Shown: positions 1-9,212 of the stretch, piece by piece
Position numbering within the stretch: position 1 is the first letter of the stretch
Layout of the letters: every line of letters begins with the position of its first letter
Assembly (NCBI GenBank): GCA_000310025.1
Contig: FN648644.1
Coordinates: 10,671-38,666 of the forward strand
DNA length: 27,996 nucleotides
Direction: 5' to 3'
From: Ectocarpus siliculosus
Lineage: Eukaryota; Sar; Phaeophyceae; Ectocarpales; Ectocarpaceae
Notes under the pieces: generated by a model
What the model was told of the DNA's origin: nothing
What the model saw: only the letters and a program-made list of their open reading frames with translations
Databases searched by the model: none
Made by a program: the position numbers and the translations under genes

Positions 1-2985
1 CTCCCCAGTCGTGAGCTCCTCGTCTTCCTCTGCAATGGGAGGCAGCGGCTGGGGGTGCGCGGTCGGGGCGGCGGGCACAGATTGCCAGGTGAAGTTGCGA
101 GTGGTGATCGCTTGGCGTTTTTCGTTCAGGATGCGTACGCAATCACGGTTTGTGTTGATTCCAGGGCCGAGGTAAAAACACTTTTTTGCTTTCGGCTCTG
201 ACTTGTGCGTGCGCTTGACCTTGTATACGGCGGGTTTGAGGAACGGGTACGTCGCCTCTGGGGGAGGTGGGTGCCCGTGCCACATTTCGTACGGCGATTT
301 CTTGTCCGGGTTGGATGTGGTGGAGGTGCAGTTCAGGGCGTTGCATGCCCAAGCTGTGGCTTCGGCCCAAAGGGAGGGGTAGCTTGGTGCTTCGGGGTAA
401 AGAATCGTCGCTTGTATGCGGGCGGCTAGTGCTGCATCCTTTATCAGTCCCAGTGCTCTCTCAGCTACACCGTTGTATCCTGGGCTGTATGCGGGGGTGA
501 ACTCCTGCTTGATGCAATACTTGCGGCACAGCTTTCCGAACTCTCCCTCGAAAAACTCTCCTCCGTTGTCAGACCGCACGACCATGACCTCGGATGGGGC
601 TCCGTCTGCCCTGTTTTCCGCTAGGTATCTCTCGAATGCCTCTGCAGCGTCTGACTTGTTTTTCAAGAAGTAGACGCGGTTCCACCTCGTGCAGTCATCC
701 CTTACAATGAGAGTGTACCACTTCCCCCCCAAGCTCTGCACCCTTGCCTTCCCACTCAAATCCACGAACACTCTCTGCAGTTTCTTAACTGCTCGGGTTG
801 ACGTCCTGTTGGGGATGGGCTTGGATAGCCCCTTTGCCGTCGAGCACCCCATGCACTCCCGGAGCTGGCCCACCAGAGTCACCCCTTGCTGCTTCGCCGT
901 GTTCTTCAGCAGCACCTCGTGGGAGTGGCCGTGCGCGCAGTGGAAGTCGTTGATGTCAACGGGGGTGCGGTTCGCTTTCGCGTTACCAGGAGCAATTATG
1001 GCACAGGCTAGTTCCCTACCCGACTCTATGCGGTGACCAGTCTGAACGAACAGGTCCCCCCATAGAGGGAAGTACACCGACTCCCCCCCACCAACGAACA
1101 CCTCCAACTCACGCTCGTCTGCGGCTAAGCGGCCCTTGGTTTGCTTCAAAAGGGCTGTGAGGGACACGAGGTTGTAATTCAGCTCCGGCACATGAGCGAC
1201 CCGTTTCAACAGCAGGTCTGTGGTCCCAACGCGAGAACCGATGGACACCCTCACGTCGCCGTAGCCTACTATGGCGAAGGCTTGCTTCCCTGCGGCGACA
1301 CTCAAACGTCGATCGCACTCATGGTAGTTTTCGAACGCGTTAGCGCTCGGGAACATGTGGTTGGTTGCGCCGGTATCGGCCACAAACCTTTCCTGCCTGG
1401 CCTGCTCTACACCCCCTCGATCAACGACTCTGTTCCACTCGCCTGTGAAGTCACGGACCACTAGCGCCTCCTCTGCCACGTCCAGTGCGGTGGCGTCCAA
1501 GACCGGCAGCTCCACCGCGAGCACCGCCTGCTCGGACGAGCACTTGCTCTTGTCGTGTCCGTAGCCCAGGCATTTCTCGCATCGCAGGGGCTCCGGCTTG
1601 GTACAGGCGGCCGCCTGGTGACCCTTCTCTCCGCACCGGAAGCAGCGGCCGTGCATGCTACCTGCACCGCCGCCGCCTCCGCCGCTGTTGCCACCACCAC
1701 CGCCCTTGCGACCACCCCCTTTCCCCTTCTGGCTGCCACCGCCGCCGCCGCCCTTGCTGTGGCCGCCGCTGTTGCGGCCGGGCGCTCCGCCCCTGTTGCC
1801 ACCGTCGCTCGCGAGGAAAGCATGCTCCGCCTTCCGCTGGCCCTTCGTGGCCCTCCTCCCCTCCGGGAGGCTCGCGTGCACGGTACTGACTACCCTGATT
1901 ATCTCGCCCCGGTCCAGGTTTGTAGCCGTCTCCAACAAGAATTTGGCTTGTTGGTACTCGGGTGGAAGGGCATCGACAAAGTGTGCGAGAACAAAGGGTG
2001 TGTCAGCGTTGAGCCCTTTTTCCCGCAGTCGTGAGTACAGCAGCTCGAGCGTGTATAGATGCTCGACAGGGTTGCTGTTGCTGTGTGCGGGGATCGTGAA
2101 TCGAAACATCTTCTTCATGAGGGCTTGTTTCGAGCCCTGCGACTCCGGGTTGTGTACTTTGTCGAGCTCCGCAAGGATCTCCTTTGCGGTCTCGCATTTA
2201 TTCACGATTGCCTTGTCGGCTTCTCGGACGATGGCTGTAGTCACGAAGTGGAACGCCTGGAGGCCCCTCTGAACCTCATCACTTGTGTAGCCCAAGCTAT
2301 ACAGCTCCGAGCTAGGCCTGTTTGGGTCACCGACGGGTGCGTGCTTCTCGGCGTTGCCGATAAGCTGCCCGTCCAAGCCTACGGTTTTTGCGGCTTGAAT
2401 AAGTGCCTTCCTCCACGAGTCGTACCCGTGGCCGCGACTCTCCCCTTCGAGACGCGGTGCATTGACCGTAACACGTTTTTGGCTACTACTGCTGTACCCA
2501 TCAAAAAATGCTCCGGCCCCTCGAATTGCGGTTTGCTCACCTTGGGGGTTTAACCCCCTCGCTTCCCCGCGGTCCGGTCCTACGCCCGGGCTCATTCCGG
2601 CTGGCCCCACAGGATTCGCTCCCGATCTACCTGCCCAGCCAGTCGTCACTCTCGCTGGAACCCCAGGACTCGCTCCCGGTATGTTGTCCCAGCTGCTTTC
2701 CCGCGGGTGATTTCGCCCATCACGGGCCGTTTCCCGGGAAAACGCCCCGCCGCCCCCAGGCGGCAGAGCCTCTCTCTGGCTTGGGACGGCAGCACCGCCG
2801 CCCCTACTGGCATCGCCCGCCACGGCGTCACCAGGCTCCGTCCTCTTCAACTCCATCACTACGCTCATCAGCTGCGATAACTGGCCCTCCAGCCTCGCAA
2901 TCGCCGGATCCTCGGCGTGTTGCTGTTGCGTGGCTGAGGTCTCTTCCCCCAGCCCTGCGACGGAACCGCTGTCCGACGCAGACAT
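1..2985 (-). CDS. Gag-Pol polyprotein of Copia A (Gag, protease, integrase; C-terminal part outside window)
   Basis: Translation from the ATG at 2985 stays open for 995 codons. Gag lies roughly at residues 1-440 and ends in a Gly/Lys/Arg-rich low-complexity stretch. Two CX2CX4HX4C zinc knuckles follow at residues 448-461 (CFRCGEKGHQAAAC) and 469-482 (CEKCLGYGHDKSKC) and would bind RNA. The aspartic protease active site is VADTGATNH, with Asp537. The integrase has an HHCC-type zinc region (CMGC near residue 710) and a DD35E triad: Asp742 (FVDLSG), Asp806 (SDNGGEF) and Glu842 (YNGVAERALG). The last residues in the window are acidic (EEDEELTTGE), as in the integrase-RT linker. As a copia polyprotein it packages RNA, is cleaved by its own protease and inserts cDNA. 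The plus-strand Pro/Leu-rich frames here are antisense shadows. Confidence 0.95.
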   Translation of the reverse strand, partial: MSASDSGSVAGLGEETSATQQQHAEDPAIARLEGQLSQLMSVVMELKRTEPGDAVAGDASRGGGAAVPSQREALPPGGGGAFSRETARDGRNHPRESSWDNIPGASPGVPARVTTGWAGRSGANPVGPAGMSPGVGPDRGEARGLNPQGEQTAIRGAGAFFDGYSSSSQKRVTVNAPRLEGESRGHGYDSWRKALIQAAKTVGLDGQLIGNAEKHAPVGDPNRPSSELYSLGYTSDEVQRGLQAFHFVTTAIVREADKAIVNKCETAKEILAELDKVHNPESQGSKQALMKKMFRFTIPAHSNSNPVEHLYTLELLYSRLREKGLNADTPFVLAHFVDALPPEYQQAKFLLETATNLDRGEIIRVVSTVHASLPEGRRATKGQRKAEHAFLASDGGNRGGAPGRNSGGHSKGGGGGGSQKGKGGGRKGGGGGNSGGGGGGAGSMHGRCFRCGEKGHQAAACTKPEPLRCEKCLGYGHDKSKCSSEQAVLAVELPVLDATALDVAEEALVVRDFTGEWNRVVDRGGVEQARQERFVADTGATNHMFPSANAFENYHECDRRLSVAAGKQAFAIVGYGDVRVSIGSRVGTTDLLLKRVAHVPELNYNLVSLTALLKQTKGRLAADERELEVFVGGGESVYFPLWGDLFVQTGHRIESGRELACAIIAPGNAKANRTPVDINDFHCAHGHSHEVLLKNTAKQQGVTLVGQLRECMGCSTAKGLSKPIPNRTSTRAVKKLQRVFVDLSGKARVQSLGGKWYTLIVRDDCTRWNRVYFLKNKSDAAEAFERYLAENRADGAPSEVMVVRSDNGGEFFEGEFGKLCRKYCIKQEFTPAYSPGYNGVAERALGLIKDAALAARIQATILYPEAPSYPSLWAEATAWACNALNCTSTTSNPDKKSPYEMWHGHPPPPEATYPFLKPAVYKVKRTHKSEPKAKKCFYLGPGINTNRDCVRILNEKRQAITTRNFTWQSVPAAPTAHPQPLPPIAEEDEELTTGE

Positions 2986-3033
2986 GACCCGATGCGGCTA
3001 TCCCTCGAGGGACAATCAATCTAGACTCTAGAG

Positions 3034-3289
3034 TGTTTGTCGGCCGTACTCCGCGTACTTATCGGGTATTGTTTGTGTAGTGTATTAACTTCAGACGGTG
3101 AGGCAACGCCCGTACCCAGGGCGCTGTCGTGCTCAGAAAGGAGGAGTGGCAGCAGGGCTGCTGCACACAACAAAAGGGGGGCCCCGGTGCATCATCACCG
3201 TACCCCTACCTAAAAGGTTCTACACCATCTGCGTCACACTTGTACGTACGGCTAACATATCCAAAACCATGTCCGTAGACCCACGAACA
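3034..3289 (-). repeat. 5' LTR of Copia A (256 bp)
   Basis: The segment begins TGTTTGTCGG and ends CCACGAACA, giving the TG...CA ends and TGTT/AACA inverted termini expected of an LTR. It sits 48 bp upstream of the gag start. At base 3290 the sequence switches to one homologous with the family P element, an independent sign of the outer boundary; the target duplication would then be GTGGC (3290-3294). The second LTR is outside the window, so the boundary is not confirmed by LTR comparison. The leader after the LTR does not start with the canonical TGG primer-binding site. Confidence 0.65.
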
Positions 3290-3690
3290 GTGGCAACGGA
3301 GACGCGGCGCTCTACCTAGCGAAAACGAAGATGGCGATGATTGCAGTGCATTCCGCTAAATAAGCGGGTGCGCCAGGCAGACATGAGAGAGTTTGTTGCT
3401 CCGGAGTAAGGGCGGGGTACAGCTGTGGTACTAAAAGGTTGTTTGACTTTTTGCGGTGCGCTGCCTGTCGTGCTTGTCGTTTTTTTTTTTTTTCTTGCAA
3501 CATCGAAGCGGGTGCGCCAGGCAGACACGAGAGAGTTTGTCCCGACGTACAGTAGTGAGGGCGGGGGTTACAGCTAGCTGTTGTTGTAGTGTTTTTCTTT
3601 TTTGTCTTTGGTGCGCTTTTTGATTTCTTCATTTTCATTCTGCACCATCGAAGTGGGCAGCGAGGAGTGGGATTTAGCTTTGTGCGAACA
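3290..3690 (+). mobile_element. Fragment of family P DNA transposon (interrupted by Copia A)
   Basis: The plus strand from GGCAACGGAGACG (about 3292) through AAGATGGCGATGA and GCGGGTGCGCCAGGCAGACA to about 3690 matches the minus strand of the complete element at 13343-14897, from about 14195 down to about 13600. Two clear units and one degenerate unit of its internal minisatellite (starting near 3364, 3508 and 3648, about 144 bp apart) are present. Homology starts where the Copia A LTR ends and fades near 3690. No intact reading frame is present. Confidence 0.7.
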
Positions 3691-3957
3691 AGAGCTTTAT
3701 TTAGGCCATTTCTTGTGGTTGTCTTTTTTTATGATCTTTTTCTTTTTTCCTTCTCGAAAAAAGACAACTGGCCGTAGAAGGTCTTCTTACAAGCAGTTTG
3801 TGCCGTCACAGCTTACTCGGGTGTATGACGTGCATCTTGCTTTCGCCTTCGACTTGTTGTCCTGGTGAGGCTGTAGCCCAAAATGCAACTACTGTAACAG
3901 TTCTATCATTTGTGTTCGGCGTAACTTTCGAGTATTTCGCATTTCCACCGGGCCGCT
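3691..3957. other. Intergenic, no feature seen
   Basis: T-rich sequence with poly-T tracts between the family P fragment and the CT-rich array. I see no supported gene or repeat here. Confidence 0.5.
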
Positions 3958-4756
3958 CTCCGTTCAAAGATCGGTTTTCTCGAGCCCTGACAGACCAGCA
4001 TTTCTCCCACCATTTTTCACTTGGATTTAGAGTTCATTCTGTCTTTCCGCTTCTGGGCATGTTTCCACAGCATTTCTCCCACCATTTTTCACTTGGATTT
4101 AGAGTTCATTCTGTCTTTCCGCTTCTGGGCATGTTTCCGCTCCGCCGCCGCTCCGCCTTTTCTCGATCACGTACGTGTGGAGCACTCTGTCTGCTCTCGG
4201 GTTTCTCTTCGCTCTCCGTCTGCCTCATTCCCTCTGCAGACTCTTCGCTCTCCGTCTGCCTCATTCCCTCTGCAGACCAGCACCAGCACTCTGTCTGCTC
4301 TCGGTTCGTTCTCTATGCTCTCCGTCTGTCTGCAGCACCTCATTTCTGCACGCCCAGCATTCTCTCTGCCTCTTCGTCTCGGAACACAAATAAATATAGT
4401 CTCCGTTCAAATATCGGTTTTTTCGAGCGCTCCGCTGCCGCTCCGCCTTTTCTCGATCACGTGTGGAGCACTCTGTCTGCTCTCGGGTTTCTCTTCGCTC
4501 TCCGTCTGCCTCATTCCCTCTGCAGACTCTTCGCTCTCCGTCTGCCTCATTCCCTCTGCAGACCAGCACCAGCACTCTGTCTGCTCTCGGTTCGTTCTCT
4601 GCGCTCTCCGTCTGTCTGCAGCACCTCATTTCTGCACGCCCAGCATTCTGTCTGCCTCTTCGTCTCGGAACACAAATATAGTCTCCGTTCAAAGATATAC
4701 TTGGAGCTCTGGAGCCCTAAAATTCGATTCGCACGTCGCGCTCCCCCCCACACCTC
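3958..4756. repeat. CT-rich tandem repeat array, left part
   Basis: Units start at CTCCGTTCAAA at 3958, 4401 and 4683; the second period is 282 bp and the first is longer because of an extra 72-bp duplication. Each unit contains GCTCCGCCTTTTCTCGATCA (4150 and 4440), a nested 36-bp duplication around CGCTCTCCGTCTGCCTCATT (about 4205-4276 in unit 1) and runs of CTCTGTCTGCTCTCGG. A further unit lies at 10406-10621 beyond Copia B, so the array was continuous before insertion. The long plus-strand frame across it (3798-4991) is repeat-derived and runs into the LTR; I do not regard it as a gene. Confidence 0.85.
3996..4138. repeat. 72-bp tandem duplication
   Basis: CAGCATTTCTCCCACCATTT begins at 3996 and again at 4068, and the sequence continues near-identically through GGGCATGTTTCC both times. 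The first array unit carries this duplication; the second does not. Confidence 0.9.
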
Positions 4757-4761
4757 TCACT

Positions 4762-5199
4762 TGTTGGTAAACTCGTGGCTTCTGGGGAAAATATGTTGTA
4801 TTGATGAGACCTTGGATCAGGAGAACACATCAAAAGGTGGAGTGAGCAAGGGTGGGGCGAGCACCGCAGCACCGCAGCACCACCCGTCGCTCGACCAACG
4901 CACGAAAGAAAGCAGAACACAATATCGGAACACAATAATATCGGAACACAACGACTCAACAGGGGCCAACGTACTTCACAACGTACCATGAATCCTCTGG
5001 TTGATGCACTATCCATAAATAACACACTCGGGGAAATGCACCATCCACGAGGAACATTCCTACAGAACGTTCCTCGCTGTTCTGATAATATGTGGCTACT
5101 CAGCGATCTGCAACGCCGACAGTCCCGCAATTCAAACTGTCCAATCATATTGTGCTACGTTACTCGGTCGACACACACAGCAGCAACTATCTCGGAACA
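4762..5199 (-). repeat. 3' LTR of Copia B
   Basis: 438 bp, starting TGTTGGTAAACTCG and ending ATCTCGGAACA. It matches 9942-10378 almost base for base, and the outer flank TCACT is duplicated at the other end. It has an extra AAAG near 4910 and lacks a TTG triplet near 5151 relative to the other LTR. Confidence 0.96.
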
Positions 5200-5208
5200 C
5201 CCTCCCTT
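5200..5208 (-). other. Polypurine tract of Copia B
   Basis: Plus-strand CCCTCCCTT directly abuts the inner edge of the 3' LTR, i.e. AAGGGAGGG on the coding strand. This is the expected position and composition of the plus-strand DNA primer of an LTR element. Confidence 0.75.
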
Positions 5209-5313
5209 GGGGCTGTTGTCTTCGACCAGATCTAACATATAACAGAAAAACAACAAACCAAAAGAAAACACGACTCAGACCTCTACTTCTCAGATCTCGA
5301 GCCTAGAGCAAAA

Positions 5314-6030
5314 TTACGATGGAACTTCAAAAAGATCTCTCGGCAGCGCCTTCGTCAGGATGTCCGCATGCTGTCTTTCGCTAGCGACATGACTGATTTC
5401 CAACACTCCCTCTTCTGTCAAATTCCTAAGGAAATGGTGCCTCACGTCAATGTGCTTACTGTTACACGAACTAAGTGGATTCTCAGCAAGTGCAATCGCA
5501 CCCTCGTTATCCTCGCGTACCTGGATCATCCCAAGCTTCTCACTAGGCCTCAAGAACTCGAGCATTCCATTGACAAACAGAGCCTCTTTCACACCGTCAC
5601 CCATCGCAACATACTCTGCTTCAGTTGTTGAAAGTGTGACACATTTCTGCGTCCTAGAAATCCAAGCAACAAGACAGTCAGCTACAAGAACTAGTGCTCC
5701 CGAAACTGATCTACGGTCAGTGGCCTTACTGGCGAAGTCTGCGTCTACGTACACCAACGTGCCTACGTCTACCATAGTGTCCTGCTTGTACTTTAAAGTT
5801 AGATGTGCCGTCTCCAGAAGATAATTCAGAATCTTCTGGGCCGCCTTCCAGTGGCTCTTCTTTGGCTCGTGAGAGTGCCTCGCCACCGCCCGCACAGCAT
5901 TTGAGATGTCGGGCCTTGTCTGGTTGGCGATCCACATCAGGCTCCCCACCACCTCTCGGAACGGCACATCCCCTGCCGCCTCATCCTCCATCACGGACCT
6001 GTAATCACTTAACAGGGGAAGCAGGGATCG
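5314..6030 (-). pseudogene. Copia B RNase H and end of reverse transcriptase
   Basis: The minus-strand frame ending at 5314 carries the C-terminal part of a copia Pol: GSLMWIANQTRPDI in the RT thumb/connection region, then RNase H with LVYVDADFASKATDRRSVSG, the STTEAEYVA segment, REDNEGAI and HIDVRHHFLR, and the usual ADILTKALPR near the end. The frame continues upstream to 6180, but beyond about 6010 it is out of phase with the RT frame, which stops at 6005. A one-step frameshift near 6003-6010 therefore separates it from the rest of Pol. Confidence 0.93.
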
Positions 6031-6847
6031 AGCTGGTGCGACAAACATTGAATCTCTCGAGAACACTCCTGATGTAACTCTCTTGAGACATCTCAATCGT
6101 ACCAGCCTTGCGGTCGCGAACGAATGCGCAACCAAGAAAGAACTTGACCTCGCCCAAATTCTTCGTGGGGAGAGAGTCACCTAGCGGTTCCACAACCATC
6201 TTGGCAAGCCTCTCAATTCCTGCATATAGAATGTCATCCACATGAATCGCAATCATACCCAACACCTCGTCTCCCATCATGAAACGAAGAACGCAGGGGT
6301 CAGACAGAGACTGTTCGAAACCAATCCTCTTCAGGTCCGACACAAGTCTCTTGTGAAATGTTCTAGATGCCTGTCTCAGTCCATACAAACTCTTGTCTAA
6401 ACGGACTACCTTTCCTGTCACCGACTCACAGCCAGGAGGCAACTTCATGAACACCTCGTGATCCAATTCCGACTGAACAAACGCTTGCTCAATGTTAAAG
6501 TGAAGAAATTCCAAATCATACCTGCACGCCAATGCTACCAACAAACGAATCGATGCAGCATTTGCAGTAGGCGAGAAAGTCTCAAGATAATCCACACCAT
6601 GCTTCTGCTTGAAGCCCTTCGCTACAAGTCTAGCCTTGGCCTTCACTATCTTGCCTGTTTCATCTGCTTTCCATATGTAGACCCATCTAGCATCTACGTT
6701 ACAGCCTATTGGAGCCTTTACTGCTAACGCGAACGTTCCTGCTCTTAACAAGCCTTCAAATTCTTCTGCAGACATGGCTTTGTCCCAAATCGTGGAATAC
6801 TTTGATTGGCGGGCTTCTTGATAGCTACCCGGTTCTGACTCTACATC
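6005..6847 (-). pseudogene. Copia B reverse transcriptase (frameshifted, motif A Asp changed)
   Basis: The frame is clear from about 6847 and includes the ATG at 6775. Recognisable RT segments are KARLVAKGFKQKHGVDYLETFSP cut short here as VAKGFKQKHG, then FSPTANAASIRLLVALA, LYGLRQASRTFHKRL and IHVDDILYAG (the YVDD-type catalytic box, Asp180-Asp181 counted from that Met). In motif A the family has a catalytic Asp; here it reads FLHFNIEQAF with Asn94 (codon AAC). The frame ends at TGA (6005-6007) right after SIPASPVK. Upstream it is separated from the integrase linker by another shift near 6845. Confidence 0.93.
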
Positions 6848-7121
6848 TAATTAGTACTTTCGGCAATTCCATTGCATCAGATGCTCTCTGTTCGACTAAG
6901 AGTGCCAATATTATTTCTGATGCGGAGATGGGTCCTAGAGTGGCCATGAGGCCGGGTACGCTCTGCTGATTTACTGCCCGAGTTTGCGCACGGGTTCTGC
7001 CTTCTCTGACTTCAACATTCTCATTCATAGCAGTGTTGTAACTAGCAAGCTCATGCCGCGCACGACGATTGGATGGTACGTGCGTAGCAGGGGGAAATGC
7101 CTCCGATTGTACCTCCTTCAA
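6825..7121 (-). pseudogene. Copia B integrase-RT linker segment, out of frame
   Basis: A minus-strand frame with SNRRARHELASYNTAMNENV lies between the integrase frame (stop at 7051) and the RT frame (open from about 6847). Its position and charged, low-complexity composition fit the linker that joins integrase to RT in copia Pol. It shows that at least two shifts occur here, near 7075-7095 and near 6845. Confidence 0.6.
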
Positions 7122-8640
7122 CCAACTCTTGATCCAAACCTTCCTGACTCTCCGACTCTACCTCCTGCCCTCCCGGACCCGCCGATTCTGTCTGCCCTGT
7201 CTCCGGCCCTCCCTGCCCTCCCTCATCGGAGAACTCGTCTGCTGGAGAAGACACAGGGGGAGCTGCGCTACTAGGGGAATTAATCGCGGGCGAAGATGGC
7301 ATAGAGGGGGGTTGACCTACACTGCCTGCATCAACACGGCCAACCTCATCGATTGTTCCACCAGAGATATCACGTCGCAAAAGAATGTGGGGAACTCCTC
7401 TCCCTAAAAGCGGCCATACCTCAGCTTCTATATCGTCGTCACGTTCCTCCCCTCCCTGCTCTGCAACCTCTATCGGCAAGAGAGACGGTTGCGGTGGAGG
7501 GAGCTGTGACGGCAACGCTTCCCATGTCACATTCCTCGTTTCCTGAATAGTTCCAGCCCTCGTAAGTACTCTATGACAGTCACGCGGGTGGTCTCTCGAA
7601 GGACCGACATAAAAGCAAGCCTCACCCTTCGGTAGCAGCTTAGACGGACGCTGCCACCTACAGTACGCCGGTTTCAAAAACGGATACGGTCTAGCATGAC
7701 TAGCTTCACCATGCCACATCTCATACGGTGACTTACTGTCGGGGTTAGCGGAACAAGCTGTGTGGTTAATTGCTTCGCAAGCCCAATGCATCGCCTCAGC
7801 CCATAGTCTATCAGTCTTTGGTAATTGCACATGCCCAAACAAAAATTTTGCCTGAATACGAGCAGCCATTGCCGCCGCCTCAATCAATCCCAAACCACCC
7901 TCTGCAACACCGTTGTATTGGGGACTGTAAGCCGGGGTGAACTCTTGCTTAATCAAGAGCTCGTTGCACACGGACGCAAATTCTCCTCCGAAAACCTCCC
8001 ACCCATTGTCAGATCTAACAATCTCAACCAATGATGGGATACCATCAGCACAAACACTTGCAAGGAAACTCCGGAAAGCACTCGCAGCGTCTGATTTACT
8101 TTTCAGGAAATACATCCATGTACGTCTTGTGAAATCATCCTTCACTATCATGGGGTAATGTTTACCCCCTACGGACGCAACGTCCTTCCGCCCTCCTAGG
8201 TCAACAAAAACTCTGCCCAACTTTTTGTCTGATCTGCATTTTGTTTCATGAGCAATCCCTTTCTTGGATGCCTTCGACATCGAACATCCTGTACAAGCAT
8301 GCATTTTACCGGTCAACTCGATACCTAGTCGCTTTGCAGTTGTACGAAGCAATCCCTCATGCAAATGAGCATAAATGTTACGAAACTCGTTCACATCCAT
8401 CTTCGATTCATGCTTGGGGTTTGAAGGAGTGAGGGCAGTGAACACCGAACCAACAGATTCATCTTCAAGACGATACGCAGTCTTAATTAGCATGCCATCG
8501 AAGCTCTGAAAAATAGTATGTCCGTCGAAAACAGTCATCACACCATCAGGACCACCAAGCAAGGTAATTCCATGACTCACCACCAATATCTGCGCTGGGA
8601 GAAAAGAGGTGATATCCCAAGTTGGGAGATTACAATACAT
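7051..8640 (-). pseudogene. Copia B integrase segment (529 codons open)
   Basis: This frame contains an integrase zinc-region relic (AHLHEG, His92/His94; CTGC, Cys116/Cys119) and the catalytic triad Asp147 (FVDLGG), Asp211 (SDNGWEV) and Glu247 (YNGVAEGGLG). Spacing is the same as in Copia A (63 then 35 residues between). Conserved neighbours have drifted: SDNGGEF has become SDNGWEV, and AERALG has become AEGGLG. The C-terminal 150 residues are acidic and Pro/Ser-rich. The first ~30 residues read GITLLGGPDGVMTVFDG, the tail of the protease region. The frame begins only at an internal ATG and is not linked in phase to gag. Confidence 0.93.
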
Positions 8641-9212
8641 GCTCCAACTCTACAGAAACTCACGTCAGCAGTCACAAACACCAACTCCAAGGTTCCAGAC
8701 AGTGCTCTGGTTCAAGGGTAGAAAGTGATTTTTCAACACTCGAAATGACTTGCTGGGGGAACCTGCATGCCTAGCCATGGTATTGAGAGAGTTCTTACTC
8801 AAACAGTCGAACAAAATCCACCTTGATATCTCAGTCTCGGCACAGCACACCGATGTATGTTGTATCCTTTCTCTACCCAGGGGGTCAGATCGAATTCAAT
8901 GCTTGCAATCGAAATCTCTACATGTAGCACAGAAACAAAAGCCTCATACAGATTATTGTTGTGGGCACTCAGTAGAAACAATTGTGACCACGACGGATAC
9001 GACACGTCCGTCCCGTCAAAAACAGAAGCTTTGGGAACTTAATAAAAGGACTCCTACCCAAGTTTTCTCCTGTGTTATTAATGCCGGCCCCAGGAATATA
9101 TGTGTTTCCACTGGCGACACGTCCCCACCACTCACTCGATGGAGTAGATGGGGGCGGAATGGAAGACTGGCTACCTAAAGCCCCACTAACCATTCCCGGA
9201 ATGGAAGACTGA
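8641..9212 (-). pseudogene. Copia B remnant of Gag core and protease, deleted and shifted
   Basis: Fragments in different minus-strand frames look like gag-pol: DVSYPSWSQLFLLSAHNNN near 9000 resembles the start of a copia Gag core, and VELEHVL-stop-SPNLGYHLFSPS near 8640 resembles the end of the protease region. I find no intact zinc knuckles and no DTG/DSG protease site. In Copia A the comparable ATG-to-integrase stretch is about 560 bp longer, so most of the Gag core, the zinc knuckles and perhaps the protease active site appear to have been deleted here. Confidence 0.65.

Larger units (their letters stand above)
1..3289 (-). mobile_element. Ty1/copia LTR retrotransposon A (partial, runs off left edge)
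   Basis: A minus-strand copia-type element: 5' LTR at the right (3034-3289), a 48-bp leader, then a gag-pol frame starting at 2985 and still open at base 1. The domain order Gag, two zinc knuckles, protease, integrase (before reverse transcriptase) is diagnostic of Ty1/copia rather than Ty3/gypsy. Reverse transcriptase, RNase H and the 3' LTR would lie to the left of the window. No stop or frameshift is visible in 995 codons, so it may be young or active. Its right edge coincides with the start of homology to the family P DNA transposon, which suggests it inserted into a copy of that element. Confidence 0.93.

Noticed and set aside
1655-2272. 205-codon Pro/Leu-rich plus-strand frame
   Set aside because: Antisense of the Gly-rich Gag region and zinc knuckles of Copia A; the minus-strand frame has clear protein motifs.
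4205-4276. 36-bp repeats resembling CRISPR repeat length
   Set aside because: The copies are directly adjacent without unique spacers and sit inside a eukaryotic tandem array.
3798-4991. 397-codon plus-strand open frame
   Set aside because: It runs through the CT-rich tandem array and into the Copia B LTR. Its Ser/Leu/Cys-rich repeats (LCLLSVRSL) follow from the DNA repeat, and no domain is visible.
7282-7512. Plus-strand frames over the Copia B integrase C-terminus
   Set aside because: Shadows of the integrase frame on the minus strand.
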